Source: 3107 sp965216225
Lineage (GTDB): Bacteria > Pseudomonadota > Alphaproteobacteria > Rhodobacterales > Rhodobacteraceae
Length of the DNA: 64,000 nucleotides
NCBI GenBank assembly: GCA_965216225.1
Contig: CBDCFF010000026.1
Span: 62,001-126,000 of the forward strand
Reading direction: 5' to 3'
Notes under the pieces: generated by a model
Told to the model about the DNA's origin: nothing
Databases searched by the model: none
What the model saw: the letters and a program-made list of their open reading frames with translations, nothing else
Position numbers and translations under genes: made by a program
Shown: positions 43,778-55,155 of the stretch, piece by piece
How the letters are laid out: each line of letters opens with the position of its first letter
Position numbering within the stretch: position 1 is the stretch's first letter

Positions 43778-44206
43778 TCACTGCCGCCCGGTGGCAAGTT
43801 CCTGCTGCCTCAGCGGGGTCTTGTCGATGGAGCGGGTGATCCCGCGCGCGTCCCCGGGAAAGGGTTTGCGCAAGAGGATGGAGCCGTCCTTGGCAACCAG
43901 AACCATCATGAATCCGCGCGGCCGGAATGTGCGCCGGATTGCGGATCGCGCCGTTGGATCGGTGTCGGTCAGGATGACCACATCGCGCTCGATAAGGCTT
44001 TCGGGGCGTTCTTTCAAAAGGTCGAGCTGTTCGCGGAATCTGGGATCGTCCCCGGAATCGGCAAGGACAATCACCAGCCGGGATTGCCACAGAAAATCCT
44101 CTGCCGTGGCTTCGGATGCGGGGCGAATATCCAGCGCGGGCGGTTCGGCTGCTTGCGCGCAAAGACCGGAAAACATGGAAAATAGCACAATTGCGATGCG
44201 AATCAT
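43778..44206 (-). CDS. DUF4174 secreted protein
   Basis: A 142-residue protein with a signal peptide (MIRIAIVLFSMFSGLCAQAA) and a thioredoxin-like DUF4174 pattern: RLVIVLADSGDDPRFREQLD, then LLKERPESLIERDVVILTD, RPRGFMMVLVAKDGSILLRK. No CxxC is present, so a redox role is not supported. CAGGAGG precedes the ATG at 44206; the longer open frame upstream lacks family similarity. It lies on the opposite strand between pccA and mcm. Function unknown. Confidence 0.8.
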   Translation of the reverse strand: MIRIAIVLFSMFSGLCAQAAEPPALDIRPASEATAEDFLWQSRLVIVLADSGDDPRFREQLDLLKERPESLIERDVVILTDTDPTARSAIRRTFRPRGFMMVLVAKDGSILLRKPFPGDARGITRSIDKTPLRQQELATGRQ

Positions 44207-44331
44207 CGAACCTCCTGTCATTTGGAATATAAGTGATTTTCGCGGGGTTCTAAGGGGATGGACGGAAAAAATCGACCGTTGTGACAAGGCGACACCGGCA
44301 CAGGGTCGAGAGAGGGCACGAGGATAGCCGG

Positions 44332-46461
<2,130 letters not shown>

Positions 46462-46536
46462 TTCCGGAAATGTCCCGAAGCGCGCCTTGCCCGATTGATC
46501 TTGCACATGGGGCGGGGCTGATGTCAGTTCTGCCCC

Positions 46537-47146
46537 ATGTTGTGCCCGGATCACATCGCCGTCGCCTGCGAGAGCTTGGAAGAGGGCCGCAAATGGGTTG
46601 AGGATCGCCTTGGCGTCAGCCCCCGGCCCGGCGGCAGACATCCCGTCATGGGAACCCGCAACATGCTTTTGGGGCTGGAGGATGGTCTCTATCCGGAAGT
46701 GATCGCCATTGATCCCGACGCGCCCGCGCCCGCGCTGGTTCGGCCTTGATCGGTTCCGGGGGCCGCCCCGCATCGCCGGCTGGATTTGCCGCACGCCGGA
46801 CCTTGATCGGATACTGGCTGAAATGCCGGTCGCCGCTGGCGCGCCTGTCACCTTGTCGGGGGGGGATTTGCGCTGGCGCATGGCGGTCCCGGCGGACGGG
46901 CGGCTGCCGTTTGATCAGGTGTTTCCCGCCCTGATGCAATGGGAAGGATCGGCGCATCCGCGGCAACAACTGCGAAATACCGGATGCCGTCTGCACCGCC
47001 TGACCCTTCGCCATCCGGACATCGAAACCCTGCGGCAGCTTCTGTCGCCGCAACTGCCCGATGGCGTCGTTCGCTTTGAAACCGGCCCGCCGGAAATTGA
47101 AGCCGTGATCGGGACACCATCGGGGCGGGGGGCGGTCCGATGCTGA
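46537..47146 (+). pseudogene. VOC/glyoxalase-like protein, frameshifted
   Basis: The first frame (46537-46749) reads MLCPDHIAVACESLEEGRKW ... GGRHPVMGTRNMLLGLEDGL, YPEVIAIDPDAPAP and stops. A second frame continues PRWFGLDRFRGPPRIAGWIC to 47146. Together they make one glyoxalase-like (VOC superfamily) protein of about 200 residues. The shift lies in a GCGCCC repeat near 46719-46735, a likely slippage site. The end overlaps the acetyltransferase gene by 7 bp. It is a pseudogene unless the shift is a sequence error. Confidence 0.8.
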
Positions 47147-47637
47147 TACGCGATGCGGTGCCCGCCGATATTGCGCGGATCATGGAGATCTGGAATCCGT
47201 TCATCCTGAACGGTCTCGCGACGTTCAACAGCGTCGAACACACGGCTGAAACCCTGGCGCACATGCTGCGCGACAAACATGTGCAGGGCTTGGGCTTTCT
47301 GGTTGCCGAACAGGACGGACAGGACGGACAGGTCGGGGGTTTTGCCAGTTACGGGCAGTTTCGCGGCAGTGTCGGGTATCGCCATACCTATGAACACACC
47401 GTCTATGTCGCGCCGGGGCGGGGCGGGTGCGACATCGGCCGGCAGTTGCTGGCCGCCACCGAAGATCACGCGCGGGCGCGCGGTGGCCATTCCATGTTCG
47501 CAGGCGTCAGCGCCGGGAATCAGGCGGCAATCGCCTTTCACCGGCGATTGGGCTACACTGAAGTCGCCCGTCTGCCCGAGGTTGGCAGAAAATTCGACCG
47601 CTGGCACGATCTCGTCCTGATGCAGAAATTTCTGTGA
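47140..47637 (+). CDS. GNAT acetyltransferase, phosphinothricin acetyltransferase-like
   Basis: The 165-residue protein starts MLIRDAVPADIARIMEIWNP. The acetyl-CoA loop region reads GGCDIGRQLLAATEDHARAR, and the C-terminal SAGNQAAIAFHRRLGYTEVA is typical. The PAT-like pattern is TYEHTVYVAPGRGG. Such enzymes acetylate amino compounds such as methionine sulfoximine; the substrate here is unknown. A 9-bp repeat encodes GQDGQDGQ at about residues 58-65. The ATG lies inside the end of the VOC gene. Confidence 0.85.
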   Translation: MLIRDAVPADIARIMEIWNPFILNGLATFNSVEHTAETLAHMLRDKHVQGLGFLVAEQDGQDGQVGGFASYGQFRGSVGYRHTYEHTVYVAPGRGGCDIGRQLLAATEDHARARGGHSMFAGVSAGNQAAIAFHRRLGYTEVARLPEVGRKFDRWHDLVLMQKFL

Positions 47638-47678
47638 TCCGTCTTACCGACGCCGCTTCGGGAGGTTACACTCGCCCC

Positions 47679-48362
47679 ATGTCGATCTGGACCCGCATAT
47701 CCGACGCGCTGGAGGCGCTGGCCAGGGGCGAAAGCCTTTCGGCGGTCTTCGACAGGTTGCGCACGCCGCCGGAACGCTCGGTTGCCTTTACCATCGCGGT
47801 GATTGCCCTGGGCGCGAAGATGGCAAAGGCCGACGGGCAGGTTACGCGCAACGAGGTCACTGCCTTTCGGGAGGTTTTCCAGATATCGAAAGAGGATGAG
47901 CCGCAGGCCGCCAGGGTCTTCAACCTCGCGCGGCAGGATGTGGCCGGGTTCGAGGAGTACGCCCGCCGGATCGCCCGCATGTTCGATGCCGAAGATCACA
48001 CCATGTGCTATCTTCTGGAGGGTCTCTTTCACATTGCCATGGCGGATGGCGAATATCATCCGAAGGAGGACGATTTCCTGCATCAGGTGGCCGAAATCTT
48101 CGGTGTGGATGACCTGACCTTCCGCAGCCTGCGCACGCGCTTCGTGCCCGATGCCGAACCCGATCCCTATGAGGTTCTCGGCGCTTCGCCAGAGATGGCG
48201 CTGGCGGACATTCGCGGTCTCTGGCGGCAGTTGATCCGTGACCATCACCCGGATCGCGTGATCGCAAGAGGCGTTCCCGAAGAGGCGGTGAAACTCGCCG
48301 GGGCCAGGATGGTTGCCATCAACAGGGCATGGGAGGAAATCCGCGAAAGCCGCGCCGCATGA
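47679..48362 (+). CDS. DjlA-like protein with TerB and J domains
   Basis: A 227-residue soluble protein starting MSIWTRISDALEALARGESL. A TerB-like helical domain (about 30-135) has KMAKADGQVTRNEVTAFREV and IAMADGEYHPKEDDFLHQVA. The C-terminal J domain (about 160-227) starts DPYEVLGASPEMALADIRGL and keeps HPD in RDHHPDRV, so it should stimulate a DnaK partner. It lacks the membrane segment of E. coli DjlA. GGGAGGTT upstream supports the start at 47679, though at a longer spacing. Confidence 0.88.
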   Translation: MSIWTRISDALEALARGESLSAVFDRLRTPPERSVAFTIAVIALGAKMAKADGQVTRNEVTAFREVFQISKEDEPQAARVFNLARQDVAGFEEYARRIARMFDAEDHTMCYLLEGLFHIAMADGEYHPKEDDFLHQVAEIFGVDDLTFRSLRTRFVPDAEPDPYEVLGASPEMALADIRGLWRQLIRDHHPDRVIARGVPEEAVKLAGARMVAINRAWEEIRESRAA

Positions 48363-48475
48363 GGGCCGCGACCCGTAACGCCGGACGGTTCCGGTGATTT
48401 TGCGGCGATTCTGCGGCGGTTGCGGATATTGGATTCCGATCTGTAAAATCCGCGATGACGCCTTATATTGGGGTC

Positions 48476-48817
48476 ATGAGACGGATTTTGCCCATTGCCC
48501 TGTCCGCCGCGCTTGTCGTGACGCCCGCCGCTGCGCAGGACAGCCCTACGGACGGGTTCGACCTTCGGTTCGAAGGCGCAAGGCGCATCATGCGCCATCT
48601 GATGGAGGAGATGGGCAGCACCCTGGAGAATCTTGACGATCTCGCTGATGACCTCGCTGCCGATCTGGGTCCGGCGATGGAGGAGTTGCGCGCGCTGATC
48701 GACGATCTGTCCGTCTATCAGCCGCCGGAGATGCTGCCGAATGGCGACATCATCATCCGCCGCAAGCCGCCGCCGGAGGGCGCGCCGCCGGGGCCGGAAG
48801 ACGCGGTGGAAATCTAG
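48476..48817 (+). CDS. Small secreted protein of unknown function
   Basis: A 113-residue precursor with a signal peptide (MRRILPIALSAALVVTPAAA). The mature part has an acidic helical stretch (EMGSTLENLDDLADDLAADL) and a conserved-looking end, YQPPEMLPNGDIIIRRKPPP. Similar small proteins occur in Rhodobacteraceae without known function. An in-frame ATG at 48455 would hide the signal peptide. Its TAG stop ends at 48817, and the final G is the first base of the inserted IS5 element. Confidence 0.8.
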   Translation: MRRILPIALSAALVVTPAAAQDSPTDGFDLRFEGARRIMRHLMEEMGSTLENLDDLADDLAADLGPAMEELRALIDDLSVYQPPEMLPNGDIIIRRKPPPEGAPPGPEDAVEI

Positions 48818-49649
48818 GCTCAGGACCCATTGACTTTGTTTTGAACGTGTGAATCAGTGTTCTGCAAAACGGAGTAGTGACATGAGCGATCTTTTCTGGC
48901 TGACGGAGGCACAAACAGCGCGCCTTGAGCCCTTCTTTCCCAAGCCCCATGGCAAACCCCGGGTCGATGACCGTCGTGTGCTGAGTGGTATTATTTTCAT
49001 TATTCGCAACGGTCTACGCTGGCGCGATGCGCCTGTCGAATACGGCCCTCACAAAACGCTCTACAATCGGTTTGTGCGCTGGTCCCGCAAAGGTATTTTC
49101 GAACGAATTTTCGAAGAATTGGCCAACCCCTCTGGCCCGGACGCCGACACCCTCATGATTGACGCAACCCATCTCAAAGCACATCGCACGGCGTCCAGCC
49201 TCAAAAAGGGGGCTCCGAGCCGCGCCTGATCGGGCGTACAAAGGGAGGGCTGAATACGAAATTGCATGTCGTTGGAGACGGTGCGGGTCGCCCTGTCAGG
49301 CTGCATCTGACGGCGGGTCAGCGTAGCGACTTCAAGGGCGCGGATGTTTTGCTGCCCAACCTGCCTGCGGCCAGGGTTCTGATCGCGGATCGGGGCTGCG
49401 ACAGCGTAAAGGTTCGAAAAATCATTGAAGATCAGAAGATTGAGGTTTGCATCCCTTCAAGGAAAAACCGCAACAAAACCATCCCCCACTGCGCCGAAAC
49501 CTACAAGAGGCGGCACAAGGTCGAAAACCTGTTCGCAAAACTCAAGGATTGGAGGCGCATCGCGATGCGCTATGACCGATGCGCACACGTATTCAAATCC
49601 GCCATATACATCGCTGCAACCGTCATATTCTGGCTATGAGGACTGAGCC
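48817..49649 (+). mobile_element. IS5-family (IS427-type) element, copy A
   Basis: 833 bp, with ends GGCTCAGGACC and (complement) GGCTCAGTCCTC. It is 11 bp shorter than copy B after removal of IS66 (844 bp) because of an indel near 49218. It holds a transposase gene in two frames. The left flank is TA and the right flank is TG, next to the IS630 spacer. Confidence 0.85.
48882..49639 (+). CDS. IS5-family transposase, two-frame (copy A)
   Basis: The first frame (48882-49229) reads MSDLFWLTEAQTARLEPFFP, DRRVLSGIIFIIRNGLRWRD and DADTLMIDATHLKAHRTASS with the first catalytic Asp. The second frame, from about 49222 to 49639, reads RLIGRTKGGLNTKLHVVGDG, RVLIADRGCDSVKVRK (second Asp) and HKVENLFAKLKDWRRIAMRY (Glu). 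The frames meet at CTCAAAAAGGGGG, a likely programmed frameshift site; in this copy a -1 shift would join them. Whether this 11-bp-shorter form is the active one is unknown. Confidence 0.78.
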
Positions 49650-50817
49650 TGGTCCCCCGGAATTGTACTTTGTATCATTGACTGAGCGGGAATTGAGGAG
49701 GATGTTGCGATGGTGGGACGTTTGGCGGATGCAGTGGTTCTGAGCGAAGATGAGCGCCGTTTTCTCGAGGGTCAGGTTCGGCGTCACAAAGCGGCACGTT
49801 CGCTGTCGGACCGATGCCGGATGATCCTGCTGTGCGCCGATGGATTGGCGAGCAAGGAAGTGGCGGCCCGGCTTGGGGTGCATGAACACACAGTCGGCAA
49901 ATGGCGCAGACGTTTTGTGCGATGCCGGATTGAAGGTCTCACCGACGAATACCGTTCCGGTCGCCCGCGCACCGTGTCGGACGATCAGGTGACTGCGGTG
50001 ATTGAGCGCACGCTGAACACGACCCCGAGGGATGCGACCCATTGGTCGCTCCGAAGCATGGCAGCCGCGACGGGACTGTCGCACACCACCATCCGGCGGA
50101 TTTGGAACGGGTTCGGCCTGCAACCGCACCGAAGCGAGACATTCAAGCTCTCAACCGACCCGCTGTTCGTGGACAAGGTGCACGATATCGTCGGGCTGTA
50201 CCTGTCACCGCCGAACAGGGCTGTCGTGTTGTGTGTTGACGAGAAATCGCAAATCCAGGCGCTGGATCGCGAACAGCCTGTGCTGCCAATGGCGCCCGGC
50301 GTGGCCGAGCGGCGCACCCACACCTGCATCCGACACGGCACGACGTCGCTTTTTGCAGCACTGGATATCGCCACCGGCGCCGTGATCGGCAAATGCTGCA
50401 AGCGGCGCCGCGCCACCGGGTTCCTCGACGTCCTCAAACAGATCGACCGGCAGATGCCGGACGGGCCGGAGGTGCATATCGTCATGGACAATTACGCCAC
50501 CCACAAAACCCCGAAGATCAAGGCCTGGCTGGCACGCCGCCCGCATTGGCATGTCCACTTCACACCGCCCCCGGCTGGTTGGATCAATCAGGTGGAGCGT
50601 TGGTTTGCTGAACTGACGCGCAAGCAACTGCTGCGCGGCGTCCATCGTTCAACGGCGGAACCGGAAGCCGATATCGCTGCATTTATCGAGGCCCATAACG
50701 AAAACCCCAAACCCTGCAAATGGGTCAAACCCGCCGACCATATCCTCGCCTCCGTCAAGCGGTTCTGCCAACGCGCCCAACAAAACTCATGTGCCGAACT
50801 TTGGAGGCAGGTGACCA
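49650..50817 (+). mobile_element. IS630-type segment between the two IS5 copies
   Basis: A 1168-bp spacer whose ends are TGGTCCCC and GGTGACCA, a short imperfect inverted repeat. It holds one transposase gene. There is no TA duplication next to it, unlike normal IS630 insertions, so it may have been captured with the IS5 copies rather than inserted later. Confidence 0.6.
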
Positions 50818-50858
50818 GGGTCAGGCCTCATAGCCAGAATATGACGGTTGCAGCGTGA
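49710..50858 (+). CDS. IS630-family transposase with modified C-terminus
   Basis: A 382-residue transposase. The N-terminal helix-turn-helix region includes ADGLASKEVAARLGVHEHTV and GLTDEYRSGRPRTVSDDQVT. The DDE residues are present: Asp in VVLCVDEKSQIQALDR, Asp in HIVMDNYATHKTPKIKAW and Glu in GWINQVERWFAELTRK. AGGAGG precedes the ATG. After about residue 368 the frame enters IS5 copy B (PHSQNMTV) and stops in the first bases of IS66, so the natural end is altered, but the catalytic domain is complete. Confidence 0.88.
   Translation: MVGRLADAVVLSEDERRFLEGQVRRHKAARSLSDRCRMILLCADGLASKEVAARLGVHEHTVGKWRRRFVRCRIEGLTDEYRSGRPRTVSDDQVTAVIERTLNTTPRDATHWSLRSMAAATGLSHTTIRRIWNGFGLQPHRSETFKLSTDPLFVDKVHDIVGLYLSPPNRAVVLCVDEKSQIQALDREQPVLPMAPGVAERRTHTCIRHGTTSLFAALDIATGAVIGKCCKRRRATGFLDVLKQIDRQMPDGPEVHIVMDNYATHKTPKIKAWLARRPHWHVHFTPPPAGWINQVERWFAELTRKQLLRGVHRSTAEPEADIAAFIEAHNENPKPCKWVKPADHILASVKRFCQRAQQNSCAELWRQVTRVRPHSQNMTVAA
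50847..50854. repeat. Target site duplication of IS66 (GTTGCAGC)
   Basis: GTTGCAGC at 50847-50854 is repeated at 55931-55938, directly outside the IS66 ends. Eight base pairs is the normal IS66 duplication. The intact IS5 sequence (copy A, GCAACCGTCATATTC region) confirms the join. Confidence 0.88.
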
Positions 50859-50902
50859 GCGTCCGTTGAAGCCGACCTAACGCGGGGGCGGAGGAGCCGA
50901 TA

Positions 50903-50926
50903 GTGTCCACCATCGATAGTGGACAC
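50903..50926 (+). promoter_or_regulatory. Hairpin at the tnpA start
   Basis: GTGTCCAC at 50903-50910 pairs with GTGGACAC at 50919-50926 around the loop CATCGATA, directly before the ATG at 50928. It would cover the translation start region and may limit tnpA expression. Confidence 0.5.
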
Positions 50927-50927
50927 G

Positions 50928-51308
50928 ATGAGGCACTCTATGGCTGGCAGGCGCAAGAAGCGAATTTGGTGGGACGACGAGAAGCGTTCGATCTGCCTGC
51001 AGAGTGCCGCGCCGGGTGTTTCTGTGGCTCAGGTTGCGCGGCGCTACGCGATGAACGCCAATCTGATCTTCAAATGGCTGAAGGACCCGCGTTTTGCGCC
51101 GGATTTCACCGAGGTCGTAGCTGGATCTGTGTTTCTGCCGGTTGAGATTTCTCCGGCTGCTTCACATCCGGAACCGGCGCAGCCATCCGGTCCCGTCGCC
51201 TTCGGTGGCCGTATCGAGATTGAGTTGGCTGGCGGTCACCGGATCAGCGCCGGGGGTGGGTTCGATCCTGATGTGCTGGCGCGGCTGCTGAAGGGGCTGA
51301 TGTCTTGA
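50928..51308 (+). CDS. tnpA: IS66 accessory protein TnpA
   Basis: A protein of about 126 residues with the OrfA helix-turn-helix KRSICLQSAAPGVSVAQVAR followed by RYAMNANLIFKWLKDPRF. It is required with TnpB and TnpC for IS66 transposition, probably in DNA binding. ATG 50928 was chosen; GTG 50919 and ATG 50940 (MAGRRKKRIWW) are alternatives. The stop overlaps the tnpB start. Confidence 0.88.
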   Translation: MRHSMAGRRKKRIWWDDEKRSICLQSAAPGVSVAQVARRYAMNANLIFKWLKDPRFAPDFTEVVAGSVFLPVEISPAASHPEPAQPSGPVAFGGRIEIELAGGHRISAGGGFDPDVLARLLKGLMS

Positions 51309-51652
51309 TCCCGGTGCCGGGCAACACGCGGGTGTGGCTGTCGGCGGGTGTCACGGACATGCGGCGAGGGTTCAATACGCTGGCGGCCCAGGCCGAGAAG
51401 GTTTTGGCCGAAGACCCGTATTCCGGCCACCTGTTCGTGTTCCGGGGTCGGCGCGGCGATCTGTTGAAGATCATCTGGTGGGATTGCCAGGGCGCGTGCC
51501 TGTTTTCGAAGCGGTTGGAGAAAGGGCGGTTTGTCTGGCCCGCTGCAAAGGACGGCAAGATCAGCGTCACACCCGCGCAGCTCTCAATGCTGTTGGAGGG
51601 GATTGACTGGCGGATGCCCCGTAAAACCTGGAGACCGTTGAGCGTAGGATAG
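51305..51652 (+). CDS. tnpB: IS66 accessory protein TnpB
   Basis: A 115-residue protein with the very conserved TnpB sequence: NTRVWLSAGVTDMRRGFNTL, HLFVFRGRRGDLLKIIWWDC and GACLFSKRLEKGRFVWP. The start codon is probably TTG at 51305, overlapping the tnpA stop (TTGA); no ATG is near the conserved start. The biochemical role of TnpB is unknown, but it is essential for IS66 movement. Confidence 0.92.
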   Translation: MIPVPGNTRVWLSAGVTDMRRGFNTLAAQAEKVLAEDPYSGHLFVFRGRRGDLLKIIWWDCQGACLFSKRLEKGRFVWPAAKDGKISVTPAQLSMLLEGIDWRMPRKTWRPLSVG

Positions 51653-52638
51653 GTCAATAAATACGAGGCTTTGCGCGCTTTCGGGGTTCACCCCGGAATG
51701 CTGATCTGGTATAGGATCGGCGATGCTGAAGGACCTCGACATATCCCCGGATGATCCTGCGGAACTGCGGGCAGTGAACCGGCTTCTGGCCGATGAAGTC
51801 AAGGCGCTGACCCTGAAGGTGGAACAACTCCAACACCAACTGGCGGGGCATGACCGGCACCGGTTTGGGTCGAAATCAGAAAGCCTCTACCAGCTCAATC
51901 TGGTCTTCCAGGAAGATGAGGCGATTGCCGAAGCCGCTGGAGAACAGGCGGCGCCTGCTCCAACGCCTGAAACGGACAAACCGGCCCGCCGGCACAGCCG
52001 CAAGCCCTTGCCCGATCATCTGGACCGGCACGAAGAGGTCTTGTCGCCGGGCGAGGACTGCCGACGTTGCGGTGGGGCGTTGAAGAGGCTCGGTGAGGAC
52101 GTGACCGAGGAGTTGGAATACAAACCGGGGCGTTTTGTCGTGAACCGGATCGTGCGTCCGCGTATGGCCTGTTCCTGTTGCGAGGCCATTGTCCAATCGC
52201 CGCTGCCATCGCGCCCGATCGAACGTGGCCGCCCGGGACCGGGGCTGCTGGCGCACGTGTTGGTCAGCAAATACGCGGACCACCTGCCGCTCTACCGTCA
52301 GTCGCAAATATACGCCCGTGAAGGCGTCGATCTTAATCGATCAACTCTGACCAATTGGGTTGGCGGCTCCACCGCGCTTCTGGAACCTCTGGCTGACACC
52401 ATTGGCCGAATGGTCCGCCGAGGCGCGGCCACCTTCGCTGATGATACGCCTGTTAAAATGCAGGCCCCCGGCAACAAGAAGACCAGGACCGCCCGTGTCT
52501 GGACCTATGTTCGCGATGAACGACCATGGTCTGGATCATCACCGCCCTGCGCGTGGTATCAGTTCACGATTGATCGCAAGGGCGAACATCCCGTCTCACA
52601 TCTCTCCGGCTACAAAGGCTGGGTCCATGCGGACGGGT

Positions 52639-52644
52639 ATTCCG
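52639..52644. repeat. Target site duplication of IS21 copy 2 (ATTCCG)
   Basis: ATTCCG at 52639-52644 recurs at 55283-55288, immediately outside the IS21 ends. Removing one copy with the element restores HADGYSGFNG in tnpC. Confidence 0.9.
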
Positions 52645-52690
52645 TGCTGCGCGACAAACAAGGTGAGAATCCAGCGTCAATCAGGATGAG

Positions 52691-52753
52691 AACGCGTGTG
52701 CGGGGGCTCGCAGGGAGGGCGTAGCCCGACTGGGGAGGCCCCGCACACGCGTT
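52691..52753. promoter_or_regulatory. Large hairpin upstream of istA in IS21 copy 2
   Basis: The same 15-bp stem and 33-nt loop as in copy 1, mirrored: AACGCGTGTGCGGGG at 52691-52705 and its complement at 52739-52753. Conservation in both copies shows it belongs to the element. Confidence 0.7.
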
Positions 52754-52828
52754 TTGCCCTTTTGGGGCGGGCCTGACGGTTGTGGCCGGCTCGGATAAGG
52801 AATGATTTTCTGTGCAAGGGGATCGTTC

Positions 52829-54349
52829 ATGCCGGGCTGTCATGTCACTGACCAACAAATGAGGCTCTTCATGACGCTCAGATCGACCCATTCCGTTGCC
52901 GTTGCCGCTGCCAAGGCGGGGATCAGCCAGGCAACGGGCTATCGGCTGCAAGCTGACCCAATTTTACCATCACGGAAGAAGGCCCCTCGCGGCCGGCGGC
53001 GTCCGGACCCGCTGGCGGACATTTTTGATGCGGAGGTCGTGCCGCTTCTGCGGTCCTCACCGGGGATCCGACCTGTGGCGGTTTACGAGGAGCTTCTGCG
53101 TCGGCATTCTGATCTGGGTACGGGCATCCGACGGACTCCGGAGCGACGGATACGCGCCTGGAATGCGGAACACGGCCCTGAACAGGACGTCATTTTCCGG
53201 CAGACCCACACACCGGGCAAAATGGGCCTGTCGGATTTCACCGCCATGGGCAAGTTGGGTGTGACCATTGCCGGTGAGGCACTGGGCCATCGACTGTATC
53301 ACTTCCGGCTTGCCTATAGCGGGTTTCAGCACGCCCACGTCGTGCTGGGCGGCGAAAGCTATGTGGCGCTGGCTGAGGGATTGCAGAACGCCCTCTGGAC
53401 GCTCGGCGGCGTGCCACACAATCATAGAACTGACAGCCTGTCGGCGGCCTTCAAGAACCTGGATAAGTCATCCCGGGCCGATCTAACCGACCGCTTCGAC
53501 GCCCTGTGCAACCATTATGGAATGACGCCGACGCGCAACAACAAGGGCGTCGCACACGAGAACGGTTCCATCGAGAGCCCCAATGGGCATCTGAAGCGCA
53601 CCATTGAGGACGCGCTGGTCATGCGTGGGTCGCGCGACTTCGAAAGCTTGCAAGATTATCGTCGCTTCATCGACGAGATCGTGGGCCGGATCAACGCCCG
53701 CAATGCCAAGCGTATCGATGCGGAACGTGCGAGCCTCAGACCTTTGCCGACGCGGCGGACCACGGATTACGAGGAGATCACGTTGCGCGTCACTTCCTCC
53801 GGGGGCTTCACCTTGCGCAAGGTGTTCTACACCGTGCCATCCCGGTTGATCGGGCATCAGCTGCGGGTTCGGCTCTACGATGATCGGTTGGAGCTGTTCC
53901 TGGGAAGCTCTGCCCTGCTAACGCTGACACGCGGACGAGCCTCGAGCACCGGGAGCCATGGGCACGTGGTCAATTACCACCACGTCATCCACTCCTTGCG
54001 CAAAAAGCCCATGGCGCTGATGGGGCTGGTCTATCGGGATCAGCTATTCCCGCGCCGGGCGTTCCGTAACATGTTCGCATTCCTGCTGGAGCAGACCAGT
54101 GAGAAGGCGGCGTGTCGCATGGTTGTCGATCTTCTGGCGCTGGCACACGAGCGGGGCTGCGAGGCTGAATTGGCAGCGCAGCTTGAGGAGGACCTTCGCC
54201 AGAAGCGCCCGCCTGACATGGCGGCCCTACGCGCAGTGTTTAGCCCATCACAAGACGCACTCCCCCAAGTCGCGGTGCAACTGGCCGACCTGTCATCTTA
54301 CGACCAGTTGGTCGGCGGTACGCCATCCGCTCAGGAGGTGACAGCATGA
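52829..54349 (+). CDS. istA: IS21 transposase IstA (copy 2)
   Basis: A 506-residue DDE transposase starting MPGCHVTDQQ, with AAGGGG upstream. Catalytic residues are in LSDFTAMG, RTDSLSAAF and NGSIESPNG. Differences from copy 1 are Pro for Leu (TPERR) and Arg for Gly (HNHRTDS); the second is next to the second catalytic Asp and could matter for activity. It overlaps istB by 4 bp. Confidence 0.95.
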   Translation: MPGCHVTDQQMRLFMTLRSTHSVAVAAAKAGISQATGYRLQADPILPSRKKAPRGRRRPDPLADIFDAEVVPLLRSSPGIRPVAVYEELLRRHSDLGTGIRRTPERRIRAWNAEHGPEQDVIFRQTHTPGKMGLSDFTAMGKLGVTIAGEALGHRLYHFRLAYSGFQHAHVVLGGESYVALAEGLQNALWTLGGVPHNHRTDSLSAAFKNLDKSSRADLTDRFDALCNHYGMTPTRNNKGVAHENGSIESPNGHLKRTIEDALVMRGSRDFESLQDYRRFIDEIVGRINARNAKRIDAERASLRPLPTRRTTDYEEITLRVTSSGGFTLRKVFYTVPSRLIGHQLRVRLYDDRLELFLGSSALLTLTRGRASSTGSHGHVVNYHHVIHSLRKKPMALMGLVYRDQLFPRRAFRNMFAFLLEQTSEKAACRMVVDLLALAHERGCEAELAAQLEEDLRQKRPPDMAALRAVFSPSQDALPQVAVQLADLSSYDQLVGGTPSAQEVTA

Positions 54350-55155
54350 CATCGCCCCAGACCGATACCGCCCGCCTAACCTTGGCTCTGACCGAATTGC
54401 GCTTGCCAGCCATCAAGGCGCTATGGCCGCGCTTTGCGGAACAAGCCGACAAGGAAGGCTGGCCCGCCGCTCGGATGCTCAGCACCCTGGTGGAGCATGA
54501 ACTGGCTGAACGAGATCGCCGTCGTATCGAGCGACATCTCGCACAGGCACGCCTGTTGCCCGGAAAAACGATCGACACCTTCGACTTCACAGCCGTCCCC
54601 ATGCTGTCCAAGGCCCATGTCAGTGCGATCACCGCTGGCGACAGCTGGATCGGAAAGGGCGGCAACATCCTGCTGTTTGGGCCGCCAGGTGTGGGCAAAT
54701 CACATCTCGGCTCAGCCATCGGGCTCGCCCTTGTCGAGCAAGGCTACCGCGTCCTATTCAGCCGCACCACCGATCTGGTCCAGAAACTCCAACAGGCCCG
54801 CCGCGATCTCGTCCTCGAAAGTGCCATTGCAAAGCTCGACAAATTCCATCTGCTGATCCTCGATGACATCACCTACGTCACCAAGGATCAGGCTGAAACC
54901 AGTGTGCTCTTCGAACTCATCAGCGCGAGATATGAACGCCGCTCAATGTTGATCACGGCCAACCAGCCCTTCGGGGAGTGGAATGCGATTTTTCCAGACC
55001 CGGCCATGACATTGGCCGCCGTCGACAGGCTCGTGCACCACGCAACCATCTTCGAGATGAATGTCGAAAGCTACCGGCGAAGAGCAGCACAAAAGGCAAA
55101 GGGGCCGGGAAGGCCTGCACAAAAAGCCACACCGGAAAACACCAAAGCTGATTGA
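54346..55155 (+). CDS. istB: IS21 helper ATPase IstB (copy 2)
   Basis: A 269-residue AAA+ ATPase identical in sequence to copy 1, with Walker A GPPGVGKS (about 112-119) and Walker B LLILDD. The ATG overlaps the istA stop. Between its stop and the IS21 end, 55156-55282 holds only the terminal repeats. Confidence 0.96.
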   Translation: MTSPQTDTARLTLALTELRLPAIKALWPRFAEQADKEGWPAARMLSTLVEHELAERDRRRIERHLAQARLLPGKTIDTFDFTAVPMLSKAHVSAITAGDSWIGKGGNILLFGPPGVGKSHLGSAIGLALVEQGYRVLFSRTTDLVQKLQQARRDLVLESAIAKLDKFHLLILDDITYVTKDQAETSVLFELISARYERRSMLITANQPFGEWNAIFPDPAMTLAAVDRLVHHATIFEMNVESYRRRAAQKAKGPGRPAQKATPENTKAD

